Origin: Aphelenchoides besseyi
Lineage: Eukaryota; Nematoda; Chromadorea; Rhabditida; Aphelenchoididae
Direction: 5' to 3'
Assembly (NCBI GenBank): GCA_024699855.1
Contig: JAMPIQ010000002.1
Span: 16,740,001 to 16,804,000, forward strand
DNA length: 64,000 nucleotides
This document shows, in pieces, positions 1 through 11,956 of this stretch (the first letter of the stretch is position 1; the number at the start of each line of letters is the position of its first letter). Both the position numbers and the translations under genes were made by a program. Under the pieces are notes generated by a model, which did no database searches, had not been told where the DNA came from, and worked only from the letters and a program-made list of their open reading frames with translations.

Positions 1-335
1 ATTTCGAAGGCCTTTGCGTGTACGTTCGTTTGATTCTTCGAATCTTCGTACCAACTAGTCTTTGCAGAGTTCAAAAAACAAAGCAGATTGACATCAAAAT
101 AATCGTTATTCCATTCCCGCTCACACCCACGGACACTCGCACAAACTGAAAAGTAAACTGAGGACGGAAACGAAACGGTCAAAGGATTCGAGTAGTTGGA
201 CTAGGAGTCTGCTCTTCGATTCCTCCGCTTGGTCATCCAACGCACTGTTTATCCTACACTAGTTGAAACGTGAACAGTGTATGATAATAGTGCGTTGATC
301 GACCAGCGGAGAGAAGAGCAGGGGAATGAGTAGAG

Positions 336-2285
336 AAGGAATGAGTAGGGAAGGAATGAGACGATGGAGTGACTGTTTGGACTCATTCCAGGGTTTATAT
401 GCTACTCGAATGAGACCATGGAAGCTGCAAAAGGCGTTACCCGCAGTCAAATATGCAGTCGCTACCAGTGATCAGAACTGAGAAGGCGGTTGGCATCTCT
501 CGGTAGACAAAAGAGAACAAATTCAATAACGATCGGCGACGCAATCAGATTATTTACTCACTCCCAGACTTTTCCCGAGGTAATTGTGAATTTGAACGAG
601 ATTGACGGCGTCCTTTAGAATGCAATCACATCTACCATGACATCAACAACTACTGAGCTGTTGGCTTCAGGTCGTATTCTTATGGAAACTTGAACAGTAG
701 ATTGTTGGCCAAGTCGAATTTTATTGGATAAATCTTCAGTTTATTTGATTCTTCTATAGTTATTTGGACTCCGGCTATCGACCATACCTTCTATAACACT
801 TCCAACTATTTCGTTGTTCTCGTAGAACGACAAGTGGTAGTAGAGTTTGAATGGTCGGCAAATTTCAAGTTCGATTTCCAAAACCAATGCGTCCATCAAC
901 TCCAAATTTACACCTATTGATGCTTGTAGTGTGTTTAGTTGTTTGTGAAAATTACAACAAAGGAGGTCAATTCTGCTAGATAAAACCAAGTCTTCAAATT
1001 TAAGCGATTTCTGAGTATGTTGATGTTTCTAATTTATCTCTCGAGCCATTTCACTTCTCTAAACTCTGATAATCGTAATCTTCTAACGTCCTTAACAATT
1101 GTACCAAATAAGAGCTCACCATCATCAATGGTAAGAGCTGCACAAACTTTTGCAATTTTGGACGATTTTCGACAGATTGTTTGGTTTTGAAGACCTCTCA
1201 TTTTTCTCTCAGTTATCCGGTGATTACAATTTTAAGCATGATCAATAGCCGGTGTTTTGGGCTTTCTATTAATATAATATGGGCAATGCTTCTTGCCAGA
1301 ATCTCCGAGATACATCGATTTACGCGATGGACATGTCATAAAAGGGAATGGGGGGTGTTGTGTATTTTAGCTCGTTGGCTGATTGGATTCCGCTGATATT
1401 GACAGGGTTTAGAGTTCATGAGTAGTTGTTGTCCTGTTAATCACACGCTTCTAGAGTCACTGGTCACCGAGTTGTAGTCAATGGAAGTTCACATTTCGGA
1501 TTATAACTTCGGAGCTAAAATCTCGATGTTGACGTTTTTGTTTGTTGTTATTTCAACTCACCTAAGTTGTGAATAAGAGTTCGAGCAATTAACAGCTGTA
1601 TGTGCAAACTGTTATCCTCGAATGATCAAAATAGTGCACTCAAATTTAAAGCTTCACCTTGACATGAGAACGTGAGAAAACAACAAAACAGAGATCTACA
1701 AACGAATAAAAGAAGTGATCGACATCAACTCATGATCATTAAGCTTGACTACGACGATGAACGTAAAATTTGTCGTTTAATTGGAATCTATTGCTATTTC
1801 TTTGTGTACCAGATGATAATCCCGTTGAAATAATGGGAGAAATAATCGATCATCTGGCTTCAAAAAGGTCATAAACGAAACGAATAAACTTGAAATATTG
1901 TCCAATAGAATTAGAATCGACCATCAATCTACGGTCCAAGTTCACATAAGAATGTGACCTGAAGCCAACAGCTCAGTTGTTAATGTCTTGGTAAATGTGA
2001 TTTGTGTTCAAAGAAACGCCGTCAATCTTTTCATCTGAAATTTAGTAGCACCTTGGGTAAAGTTTGGAGATCAAGAAACAGTCCGCCGGCCATAACGAAC
2101 TTGTGAGCTTTTGTCTACCGAGTGATGCCAACTACCCTCTCTATTTCTACTACAGCAAGTTAATGCATCTATGACTGCGGGTATCGCTTTCTGTAATTTC
2201 GATGGTATCATTCGAATATATAAAGAATAAAAATGAGTCCAAACAGTCATTTTATCGTTTCGTTCCTTTGCTCCCTTCCGAACAA
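336..2285. repeat. Inverted pair of a small gene, copy A (foldback-like arms)
   Basis: The plus strand at about 336-740 is homologous to the reverse complement of about 1,860-2,285. Both arms contain recognisable stretches such as the tgactgtttggactcatt segment (near 384 and, inverted, near 2,252) and gagctgttggcttcaggtc (near 655 and 1,970). Homology continues weakly at protein level: the left-arm minus ORF and a right-arm plus ORF both carry an ICR-x2-(8-9)-YxF-like stretch and a shared TVQV..I...PEANSSVV stretch. The arms are clearly diverged, so this is an old inverted duplication or a foldback element with coding arms. The centre (about 1,250-1,740) shows no similarity between arms. Confidence 0.7.
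741..1201 (-). CDS. Small unrecognised spliced gene, copy A
   Basis: Two minus-strand ORFs join across a 44 bp intron: donor after GAATTTAGAGAA, acceptor catactcag. The joined protein runs from MRGLQ to NNYRRIK and is about 139 residues. It has no signal peptide or recognisable domain; the middle is hydrophobic and rich in Leu and Ile. The reading frame is conserved in copy B with very few substitutions. Copy A has lost one base in the upstream part (cggtgattac versus cggtggattac), so it starts at the internal Met. A diverged inverted homologue lies at about 1,740-2,030. The function is unknown; it could be a transposon-encoded protein. Confidence 0.45.
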
Positions 2286-2329
2286 ACACGACGACGACAT
2301 CGAGTGCCGAGACAAGAAGGTAAGTGACT

Positions 2330-4060
2330 GTTTGATTATTGATCTAGCCGCCATTTTAGCTTTTTGACCTATATCAAAGGCGTTCAATTACCCAAGGATA
2401 AAGGCATGGCAATCTATATAATGGACGCATTTGACTCGGTGCCTCATTCGTATGTGAATTATTTGTTGAAGCGTGTTAACTTAGACCGTGGTGTTCATAC
2501 ACTGATTGCGGACTTAATGAAGAAGTATAAGGTAAAGTATGAGGTTCGAAGCAATGACAAAACACACACTAGTAAGTATTTGCCTATCAAGAATGGTGTG
2601 CTGTAGGGTGATTCATTGAGTCCATTGATGTTTTGGTTTGATATTGCCGTAACCGCAAAGCATCTCAATAGAGCTTCAAGTCGATAGAAACTGCCTATGG
2701 TAGCGTACACTCACGTGGGGCAAGTGGTGACGGGAACAGACGCCCTCTGACCCTGAATCACTTCTTCTATATGGACGACCTGAAACTCTATAATCGAACA
2801 CAGGATGGAGCAAGGAGAATGTTGGGAGAGATCGAGAAGCTTGGCAATGCGATCGGGCTTCTACTTAATCCCAAGAAGTGTGCAATTGCTACGTCGCGAC
2901 AGGTTAACCCACAACCTGGCAGTTCCACATACGAATCCATCAAGTTGCTGGGCTCGCAGGATGTGTAAAAGTATCTAGGTGTTGAGCAAGGCATTGAAGT
3001 GGCTGAAGGCGTTGCGTGGGAGCGCATCGAAGGTCTTATGCTTAAGCGAGTAGACAAGATATTGGCTGTTGACCGGATGGCACGTCAAACTGTCGTCGAT
3101 ATTAACTCGGTCGTCATGCCGGTAGCTAGCTACTTGTTCGGAAACGTGTTGGTTGGGCATGGCATGTCTGCCTCCCAAATAAAGAAATGCATAGAATTCG
3201 ATATGGAGTCGCGTAAGAAACTTACCGACGCCAAGTTCCGGTTTTAAGGTTGCGTCCGCCGCAAGGACGTAAGTCGACGCCCGGATGGGCGGATTTGGCC
3301 TGAAATCAGTTGAATTGGTGTTGTATGAAAGTGTAGTCCAAGGCTTCGCTTACATGCAGTGTCGAGACGATTTGATAGCAGCATCGGGTTTGTTTTCAGC
3401 ACCCTGCTAGCACGTTGACGGCTGATCTCATTGCAATCCTAGCGAAATTCCAATTAAAAGATGTTGTGACGTTTTCGAAAGAGCGTTGCGGTATCAGTGT
3501 AAGAGTGGAGCCGGGAGGCGACGAAGCTTGGTACACAAATCCGACACAAGCGAGTCGGAAGGTCAAAAAGTTGATGCGCAAAGAGTTTCACAAGAGGATG
3601 TTTGAGGACTGGAGTAGATTGCCGCGTGCTGGGGTAGTGATATTGCACACGATTGAAGGAAAAGAGCCGACGATTGATCTGGAGCTTTCATTTTTGTGGA
3701 ATGCGAAGGGTTGTCTATCTAAGCTCAATTATCGGAACGTGATTGCGGTTCAGGAGATGTGTGTGCTCTGTTCGGTAGTTCATGTAAGCTATATGGGATA
3801 GCGTTAACGCACTATACCCAACCGATCATCACGCCAGTGAGATCTGAGTTAACGAGTAGGAGAACAAACGTCAAGATGTTGGGAACTTTGTGGACGCGTT
3901 GAATAACCTCAATTCAAACATGGACTTCAAAGAGGATTTGGTGGCTTCTCTGCTAAATCTGCCATCTAATTTGAGGTACGAAAAGTTGCGAGGAGTGAAG
4001 GAAACGTTCGGGGCCCAGAGCTACAAGATCATCACATAATTTATTAAATGTTCAATTTGA
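2330..4060 (+). mobile_element. Decayed non-LTR retrotransposon (R4/Dong/NeSL-type RT), copy A
   Basis: The plus strand encodes reverse-transcriptase blocks in order: a DAFDSVPHSYV block (palm block with the first Asp), GVL-stop-GDSLSPLMF (normally GVxQGDxLSP), HFFYMDDLKLY (catalytic YMDD), a KKCAIAT region, KYLGV, and a downstream GGFGLKSVELVLYES region typical of R4, Dong and NeSL elements. The stretch to 3,800 (…EDWSRLPRAGVV…) resembles the region before the C-terminal endonuclease domain. The frame is broken by TAG at 2,604, TAG at 2,685, TAA at 2,967, a frameshift near 2,720, and a copy-A-specific extra T at about 3,243. It cannot encode a full enzyme. No clear 5' end was found. Confidence 0.85.
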
Positions 4061-4559
4061 TTTATTTCCTTTATCACATAACAACAACAATAAACAAAGA
4101 ATTCATCGATGGTGCGTAGCAAAAGATGCCCGCAACTGATTCCACTGCGTGGTTTTTGCAACATCAGTCCATTTTTGGTGCAGTTCGATCACTGATTTGA
4201 AGTCGTCAGCTTAACGCGTTCTTGGTCGGCCTCGTGGTCTCTTCCCATCGGGTATCCATTAAACCAATTTTGTGCTTCAACGGTTTTCGTTCTTGCGACT
4301 CATGACCTCTGAGCGTAATTCCATACTAAATGTACGATTCGAATAAAATTTCAACTACACGGTCGTTGTTTGTGCGAGGAAAAGAAAGAGGCCAGTTCAG
4401 TTATCGAACTACTGGGCGCTTTGCCGTTTACTGAAGATGCTCGAAATGCAAAGATGTAATTGAGAAACCGTACTTTATAGTACTCATATTAATTGTACTC
4501 TGCATGTTAATAAAACTTGGTCGTTTAGCAATTCTTATACGGTAAAGTTACCGCTTCAG

Positions 4560-5460
4560 TCATGTTGGCCCAATTTGAGTGCATACTCGTAGCTTTTGTC
4601 TCGACGGTCGACTCTTGCAGTGGGAACGTGAGTACTCAATGTGTGGAGTAACCAAGTATTCGGTTTCTAGAACCGCCCAAAATATACGAACGATCTAAAT
4701 ATTGAAATCTTCGCTCAAATCCTGCTTGAACATCTCCCACAACGTTTTAGGATCCGTAGGATCACAATGAATAAGAATATTGACAAAGAGAGTTCGCAAT
4801 TTCTATGGCATTAACACTATAACTGCTTCTTTTATGCAGTTAACATATTCCTCATCATCGTCAATCAGACCCAAAACTAAACATGCTTCTCCATTATTCT
4901 GATACTCAATTCCGTTGACTGATCGAAGTTCTTTGCTCCCTTAATGTGTTGTAGAAGAAGACGCAAATGCCACAAATCATCTTGATTCGAACTTATGACG
5001 TACATTCGACCAACTATTTTACTGCTTCGTACTCGCGGCTTCCATTGTGTGGTTGTTTCTGCCCCTTGGTTGTTGTAAACGGTTACTGTTTTCCAACTGT
5101 AATGAGTGGGTACTTCGGAATACAACAAAGTTAGAGCATTCGCGTCTCGTTCATTCAATTTGTAGAAGTCCGTTAGTTTGGTTCCTTTTTCCATTATCTT
5201 TTTTGCTTTCTCCAAATCGCAGTCTTCGTCGATGTAAACCGCTTGTTGATTCTCGAGATGAATTGGCCGCCGTTCAACGTGATGCGACTTGTCGTGCTTT
5301 TTCAGCTTCAAAATTCGATAACATGCTTCAAATGGACAGACATAACTACCATCAATATGATCTTTGATTTCGTCGTGGCTGATCTTTCCAGTTGATTGGA
5401 GTTCCAAGGAAGCGGCGTCGTGACCTTGTATGCGTATTTATATCAATAATTCACGTTTTT
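4560..5460 (-). mobile_element. Helitron RepHel fragment, linker before the helicase, copy A
   Basis: The minus strand encodes a Helitron-type segment: DEIKDHIDGSYVCPFEA, PIHLENQQAVY, TDFYKLNERD, PTHYSWK, IVGRMYVISS, LRLLLQHIKGAK, then after a frameshift VNGIEYQNNGEACLVLG, LIDDDEEY, LRTLFVNILIHCDPTDP and LWEMFKQDLSEDF. These match in order the conserved stretch between the Rep and Pif1-like helicase domains of Helitron transposases. A frameshift near 4,910 and a TAG before KLRTLF disrupt it. The helicase itself (Walker A) was not found downstream, so the element is truncated. Confidence 0.88.
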
Positions 5461-5748
5461 GATTGAACTCACAATTTCGACGTTGATGGGGACAACGATA
5501 GCGTTTCAGGAGGTATCAACCGTACAGAACAATTCGACGATTATCAAACTTAACATTCTTGATTTCGGAAACGTCTGATTGAAGAGCCTTCCGCAAAGAT
5601 TGAGATCTCTCTTTTACTTAGTTTGCTGATTTGTTTGGCAAAAAATAACACAAACTTTGAATGAGCAACCGATTTCTACTACTTTTCCGACAAACAACAA
5701 GCATATGATTTTAATTAACGGCGCTGTCTTTGTCTGTGGGTAGTCAGA

Positions 5749-6014
5749 CTAACTTCCGCTGTGAAAATCGTTTTTAATTCTTGATTGAAATGGCACACTT
5801 ACTTTCCCACTTGCCCGAATTTTTCGTCCGAGTAGCGGTGCACTAAAAAGAAAAGGAATTATTTTTTTATTTTTAACTTACTTCGGCGACAATCTTGTGT
5901 CCGGTGGTTTTCCTTGCATACGGCGCAGACGTCGGTGCTTTCTGAAATCATTTAATTAATTATATCCGCTGTTGCGACTTACTTACCTTCTTTAGTTTCT
6001 TTCTTTTCGTCCAT
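5749..6014 (-). CDS. Small zinc-knuckle peptide, spliced, copy A
   Basis: Four minus-strand exons join at good GT-AG sites: ATGGACGAAAAG… to GAAG|gtaagt, then AAAGCACC… to CGAA|gtaagt, then TGCACCGC… to AAA|gtaagt, then a short last exon with TAG. The product is about 45 residues, opens with MDEKKETKE and carries one CCHC knuckle, CAVCKENHRTQDC (CX2CX3HX4C), like those of Pao/BEL Gag proteins. A second, related unit lies at about 6,240-6,440 (CKICDDHKTNEC). They may be remnants of a Gag-like ORF inserted in the Helitron. Being so short, the gene model is tentative. Confidence 0.4.
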
Positions 6015-7604
6015 TGTAGACTTCTGCTTGATTTGAGAAATCGGCAGAAATGGTGCTGCTTATAAACGGAGATTTGGTTGGTGGCCATGTTGTCGTCCGG
6101 TGTGATGGGCTTAGCAATTCAGCCTGATAATAGTCTTTTATTCTTTTCTTTGCTGTAGCAAAGTCAATTTCCGAATTCTTTGTATTAATCGGCGTATTGG
6201 TTGACTAACAATTAGTTGTTTTTCAGTTGTTGTTCACTTACCTTTTTTACACTCGTTCGTTTTGTGGTCATCGCAGATTTTGCACGGTGAGCAGTAAAAA
6301 CTTGCAAGAAAGGAGTAGTTGGCACTAAATTCCAATCACTTCCGTTGCGACATCGTTGTCGGTTTGTGAAATCGGCAATAAGGCGTTGTTTATAAGGAAT
6401 GATTTGGCTGCTAAAGAAGGCATGACGACAGTTTTAAAGTGAAAACGGGGCGTAAACATGTCTACACGAAAAGAGCTATATGTAAAAGCGAACATAAAGA
6501 TTGATCTTCGAAGCCATAGACAAAATCTATTGTTCTGATAGAGAAACACGAATTGAGGTACGGAAGTTTATTGTCGCAAAACGGGAGAGTAACAATGAAG
6601 TAGAGAAGGAACGATCAGCGGTCGATTGAGTCGACTGCGCTCGGTGGTAACGAAAAAGATGAGTGAGGGGATGAACACGGTGGCGCCTTTTTATAATGCC
6701 GACGAGGTGTGCGGTGGTCAGAGAGTGCAGAGGCGGGGAAATGAGATTTCCCGATCGATTTGGCCGATCAGGACACTATATAGACTGGAAGTTATATAAA
6801 ATGGCGCTACTCGACTATACTCAAGGAACGAAGAATCAATTAAAAGTTCAAAAATATCGAACACTCGAAAACCGTTCGTTCTATTAGGTCTAGGAGAAAA
6901 GTCTCGGACAACAACAGAATGCGAATTGTGTTGTACGAGTCAATTGATTGATTTGCTGTCCAATGACACGTCGGCTGCGCTCTTTTTTTGAGGATCCAGA
7001 AGCTGGGTGATTCGGCCGTTGCCTAAGAGCGGGAACTTGAAACTTGGGACTTAATGAAACATTTTATTAGCACAAACAGCAAATTCATGAAACAAATGTT
7101 ACAAAGAAAACCCGACGAATTGAAGACCTGATCGACGATGCGAGAGAGACAATCAGGCAATTAAATACGAGACGATGGACGATTTCATGGCCCACGCACT
7201 AAATTGCTTTTAGTGTCCAAGACGGACAGTGTGCTTACAAAGCGGCTCGCTTTCTGCGACTCTTTTTTGTATTTCACCATCACAATTAGTCATAAACATT
7301 TTGGTTTTTGTATCAAAGTATTCGCCAAAAGTTTCCGCATCATTTATATTCGAAAGACAAAATTGCCCACAAATCGAAGTACCACTCTCAATGAAACAAA
7401 ACGCCTGAGTTTTGTAAGAACGAAGTGTCAATCGCAAAATATTCCGTAGCTATACGAGAACCTTTTTTCATCATTACAAATCTGCAATAGAGAACGAAAT
7501 TGTTCAAACTGTAAGAAAACAAGAAACAAAGATTTTGTTTGAACACTTTTAAACATGCAAACTGTTTAAGTTCACTTCGTATGTTTCTATGCTCTCGGCA
7601 ATTC

Positions 7605-7880
7605 ATTAGATGTTGATGCGAACTTGTCAGAAGTCATGGGTCACCAGATGTTATTCGGTATCGAAGTTTCATTTCGGCACTTTTGAGTATCTTCCACAAT
7701 CAACCGGCTCGTTTGTTGGGCCTTATTTAACTACTCGATCGCAGAAGAGTTGTTTGTGGTAATGAAGAGATGGACGTTCATTTTAAAGCAGACGATTGGC
7801 TTCCCACTCGTAATCATTGAGACATTAAACGATTCAAATGACTCAAGAATCAATGATTGGGAGTATGAAGGTTGGTTTTA
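7605..7880. repeat. Dispersed ~275 bp repeat, copy A
   Basis: This stretch has a third, diverged copy outside the duplicated block, at about 32,043-32,320, as well as the copy at about 23,565-23,840. Shared segments include gatgcgaacttg, tcttccacaatcaaccggct, gaagagttgtttgtggtaat and ttttaaagcagacga. In the Helitron it lies immediately after the point where the Rep ORF stops, so it probably belongs to an element inserted into the Helitron. Confidence 0.75.
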
Positions 7881-7894
7881 TTAGTCAATTTCGT

Positions 7895-9136
7895 GTGCTA
7901 ACAGATTTCTGTAGTCAACAATCTTTGTTTCATTTTTGTTGTGCCGTTGTTGAGAACGATTGCCATTGCATCTTGGTAGTTCTCGCGCATGAATCGCGGA
8001 GATCCGAAGGTGAGTCGATGGCACCCGTGGATTCGTCCGATGCCACGATTTAATTGTTTTGTCTCATTCGACTCAAACTTGCGTGAAGTTTCGTGGTAGC
8101 GCATTGTTTTCAATTGCTTTTGTTGAATCCATCGCATTCGATCGCTTTCAACTTGAACGTAAGAATCGACTACGAGTTGTTGAAAACAACTTCTTTCCGT
8201 AGTGGATCCGACTGTTGGAGTTTTTCTCGAACGACCGACCGATAACTATGAAACTCGGAACGAGTTAATCGAGTTCGTTTGTGTTTTCTTTGATCATGTC
8301 AATTGACCATCCTAACGTTCCTTCGGAAAGAAGAGAGGATACAACCAAGCAGTTGCGAATGCAGTTAATGAACTTATTCTTCGCTTCCATTGTTGTGTTA
8401 AATCGTCTTTCTATTGCTTTAGATGAATCGGAAGAAGAACAATTGGCCGTACTTTTGATCAGCCGGTGCGCTTACACTTTTCATCGATTCCGTAACAGAT
8501 TTGACCTTAAAATACTGAAACAATATGGACCGGCAGATTCACATGATCGCATTTTGACGTTGAAAGCTGCGAATCTATTGGCCGCATCGAAACTTACGAA
8601 TATTGACGAAGAAATTGTTGGACACTGAATTTTTCAGTGAACAGAGATCTTCCAGTTCTTGTGGCAGTTTTGGTAAGTCCGGCATATCGATCTTTTCCGG
8701 TGAATTACAGCAATCGTTGACGATTCGTTTGTTACCGACTCATTCTTCTTCAAAATGCAAGCTCCACATTCGCATTGAAAACGTTCATTTTACTCAAGCC
8801 GATATACTAGAACATGAATCGGAGCTGCTGGGACGTTTGATTGGACTTGTTTCTGTGTTACAAGCAATTCGAACACTTTTTTTGTCGTTCTTTTTGCTCT
8901 TCTAATCGCTCAGTTTTTTGTTGCTCTCCGTTTCCATTAACGTGTAACTTTTCTTGAAGCAGTCCGTTGTTGAATCAAACGTTCTAATTTTTGCTCTTCG
9001 GTTTCAGCTGTTCTTTTGGTTGAACTATAGTGTTTTTTCATTTGCTCTAACCGCTTTGTCCGTTACTTTTTGGTGTGTTACGTTTATTATTTGGATTTCA
9101 TCGGATGCGTCTCTTAGCTCGGTATCGACACTTTGA
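7895..9136 (-). mobile_element. Helitron N-terminal/Rep fragment, copy A (frameshifted)
   Basis: Read on the minus strand and guided by the cleaner copy B, this encodes the Helitron N-terminal Cys motif (NVQCECGALHF), a KIDMPDLPKLP stretch and the Rep segment with GKKLFQQL, VDSYVQVESDR, MRWIQQKQ and SPRFMRENYQDAMAIV. The catalytic HUH and the Tyr motif of Rep were not found; the match ends at about 7,895, where a dispersed repeat begins. Copy A has numerous one-base insertions relative to copy B that break the frame. Confidence 0.82.
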
Positions 9137-9487
9137 TTATCATCGTTGGACGAAAACATTGCCGGCAACGTGTCAAACAAATTTCAAACGTTTATCGAAA
9201 CACTCTCGTTTCTTTGAGTCAAACAGATTCCGTGCTGATGTTCTCAAAAAAGTTCTCGGCATTGGACACAACATAAGCAGCACAATTTTGAACCATCTAG
9301 TTTGTTTATCGTCTTGATTTCCAATGTCGTTCCAAAACATGTCATCAGTCGGATTCAAACCGGTTCATGGAACAAAAGAGTTGACTGTAAATCGAACGGA
9401 TTAAAATAGAGACGTTCGGAGAAACGGATTGATGTGATGAATCGCAAAATTCGATAAACACTGACGATTTAATAGCACTCTTTTCCA

Positions 9488-10120
9488 TTATTGCCAACAC
9501 GTGGTGGCCCGCGGTTTATAGATAGGAATCACAAAAAAACGGTTGTGTTTGGGTGAATCGGCGGCTTCACGATGCAAGTACTTCACCGGATTCGACTCCG
9601 CAACGCAATGACAATCCATCCAAAATAGCATGGACATCAGGCCAATATTTAACGGACTGTTAGCGATCAAATCCGACAGACCGAAGATGATTGACTCGTA
9701 ATCAATCCACTCATTTAGTTCTCCATGTCCGGCAACTGTTTTTTGCCGAATTGGCTTTTGGAACGAGTGGAGTCGCAAAGATTGCTGAATTGACAATGCG
9801 TATGGAATTTCGCACCAAGAACTTCTTGGATGGTGATTTTCGTCTCTTGTGATCGAAATCTTGCATTTGTCTCAAAATTCCGCCTTTTTCGAATGGTTCG
9901 ACGTCGACTGCAATCTCATTTCCGGTTTCGGTGACAATTGGATTTGCCGTCGGCGCTTCTTTAGCTGCTTTTTCGTCTCAATTTCCACGTGCTGGATGAG
10001 GTCACTCGTCGATCTTATCATCTCGTGGCGGAGAACGCCGGAAATCCTGATGATCGGTTGCCAAAACGAGTACACAAAGAACGATTAATTTCAATGAAAA
10101 CGATACAAACACAATGTTAA
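9488..10120 (-). pseudogene. Secreted-protein-like gene, broken copy A
   Basis: This is the counterpart of the gene at 25,447-26,064. In copy A the signal-peptide exon is frameshifted (gtttgtatcgttttc replaces gtttttgtatcgtttc) and the body is broken near 9,850 and 9,740. A 102-residue stretch with NEWIDYESIIFGL is still readable. See copy B for the description of the product. Confidence 0.5.
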
Positions 10121-11856
10121 CATTCTTCAGTTGCGATCCAACCGCGCGGTCTCTTTGGATATTCGCCAAACGATAGTCGGAAAGCCTGAGAGCTTTCCAC
10201 TGAAAATTGTCAGATTTATTACAGAAGAAGGGGAATAAACTTACTAAACACTCCGATCATTATAGTTTCGGCTTGGTGCCGTTGATCTCCCGTGAGTTGA
10301 TTCTTCAAAGCTATTCTGCAAGTCGATTTTCATGTATATCGTCAGTTCGCCTAGTTTTTCGCGGGAAAATATCCTGGCTGAAATCGAAATGATAAGAAGC
10401 GAAAAGTCATTAAGTCACTTACACTGTGGGATTAAAGCAGTTTTTAAAGTAGCTCGAGCTAGATGGGTGGTTTGCCATGCGCCGGCATATTCCGATTTGC
10501 TCAAGTGTTCGCCGTGTTTGACAAATTCCGCTGTCGGGATGAACAATTTTCGAAGAGGTTCTTCCCAGTTGAAGTTTTGGTTTGGTCTTGAACGTTAGAT
10601 CTCAAAACTCATAATTGGGGTAATAAATCTTTATGATAAAAAGGACACGAGGGAATCCAAGAGAAAATTACGGTTTTAAAAGCACGAATGAAAAAAGAGG
10701 CACGGAAGAGCGAAAGGGAGATGGGGAAAATGGCCCACACCAAAAAAAGGGAACCGAGCACTAAGAGGCGTCGTTTAAAATACATAAAAAAACGAGGAAA
10801 TTGCAACATCGGCAAAAAGGGGAGTGAGTCAGAAAGAAACGATGAGGTTCGAGTGGCAGGAAGGGTTGTAAAGGCGGCGTCTTGTTTTGCTAGCTACCGT
10901 TCGCCAGACTGTCCGGCCGGTCGCGCAACACAAGAAGATTCGATCGAATAAGGAAGCCAGATTGCAGGCGGTTGTTTTTTTTTTTTAGGTTTTTTTAAAC
11001 AACATCGGGTCCTCTTCCCTACAACTCAAAGAAGAAACAGAAATTTGTTCAATTTGACGTTCAAAAATTATTAATTTCGATAATTTGCACAATATCTCGA
11101 CCCGCCTCGTATCGAAGGAAAGGCTTCACTTGTCCGATCAAAACTTCGCGCCGTCAGAGATGCGAGTCGACATTTGTGGATTGTGTGAAAAACGTGGAGG
11201 GATCGGCCGCGAATACCACGTCACTTGGCGGGCTTTATTCTTCCAGAATGAGGCGGCCGACCTCAAACGCGGGGACTCCACGACGGGCCTCGGTCTCTAC
11301 CTCCTGTGCTCTCAACCAGCGGGTACACGGTGGGTGTTCGTCTTTCAGCGACTGTAACATCCGATGCTCATCGCTTATAATTTATTCACAAACCAAGAAA
11401 ACTGTTCCCATCGCCAAATTCCTTATCCTTGACAATGTTCCGTTGCGTTTTCGGTTTGACAGACGGGTACAACATATTAGGGATGCGAGTAGCGGAAGAG
11501 AAAAGAATTTCAATTAGCAACAATGAGCGATCGGCCGCTACGTGGAGATGACAGTGGCCCGGTGATCGAGTTAATCCGATAAGATTTCTAAGAGTTGCTA
11601 AGATTTGGACCGCAATACAAAAACTCGAAATCGATGTTGTTTCTTGAATCAAACAATTGTGACGCGCAATAATCATCACTCACTTCTCTTACGCGAACAA
11701 ATTCATGTTCCACCAAACAAAACCTAATCCTTCTCATATGCGCTCAATCAATCTTGATTAAACTTATCTCTTCATTCACCAAAGCTGGTTTGTTTGGTCG
11801 CAGTTGATGTTCGTGAGTGCTTTCAGCGTACTTAAAGTAATGAAGCTATCGACGGT

Positions 11857-11956
11857 NNNNNNNNNNNNNNNNNNNNNNNNNNNNNNNNNNNNNNNNNNNN
11901 NNNNNNNNNNNNNNNNNNNNNNNNNNNNNNNNNNNNNNNNNNNNNNNNNNNNNNNN
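11857..11956. other. Assembly gap (100 N)
   Basis: Exactly 100 undetermined bases, the usual placeholder for a gap of unknown length. By comparison with copy B, where the flanking sequences are about 390 bp apart (27,713-28,107), the missing part is the leader and first exon of the cysteine-rich family. Translations across it are meaningless. Confidence 0.99.

Noticed and set aside
259..450. Short minus ORF with LIPSLLIPSLLIP repeats
   Set aside because: It arises from a small tandem repeat (gaatgagtag units at 325-360) at the arm edge of the inverted repeat; not a protein.
2604..2606. Genetic-code change (TAR read as Gln)
   Set aside because: All host genes with clear ends use TAA, TAG or TGA as true stops at expected positions, so a general reassignment is excluded; only element decay or special read-through remains.
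9340..9370. tRNA-like B box (ggattcaaacc)
   Set aside because: No matching A box or cloverleaf arms; the bases are part of the decayed Helitron coding sequence.
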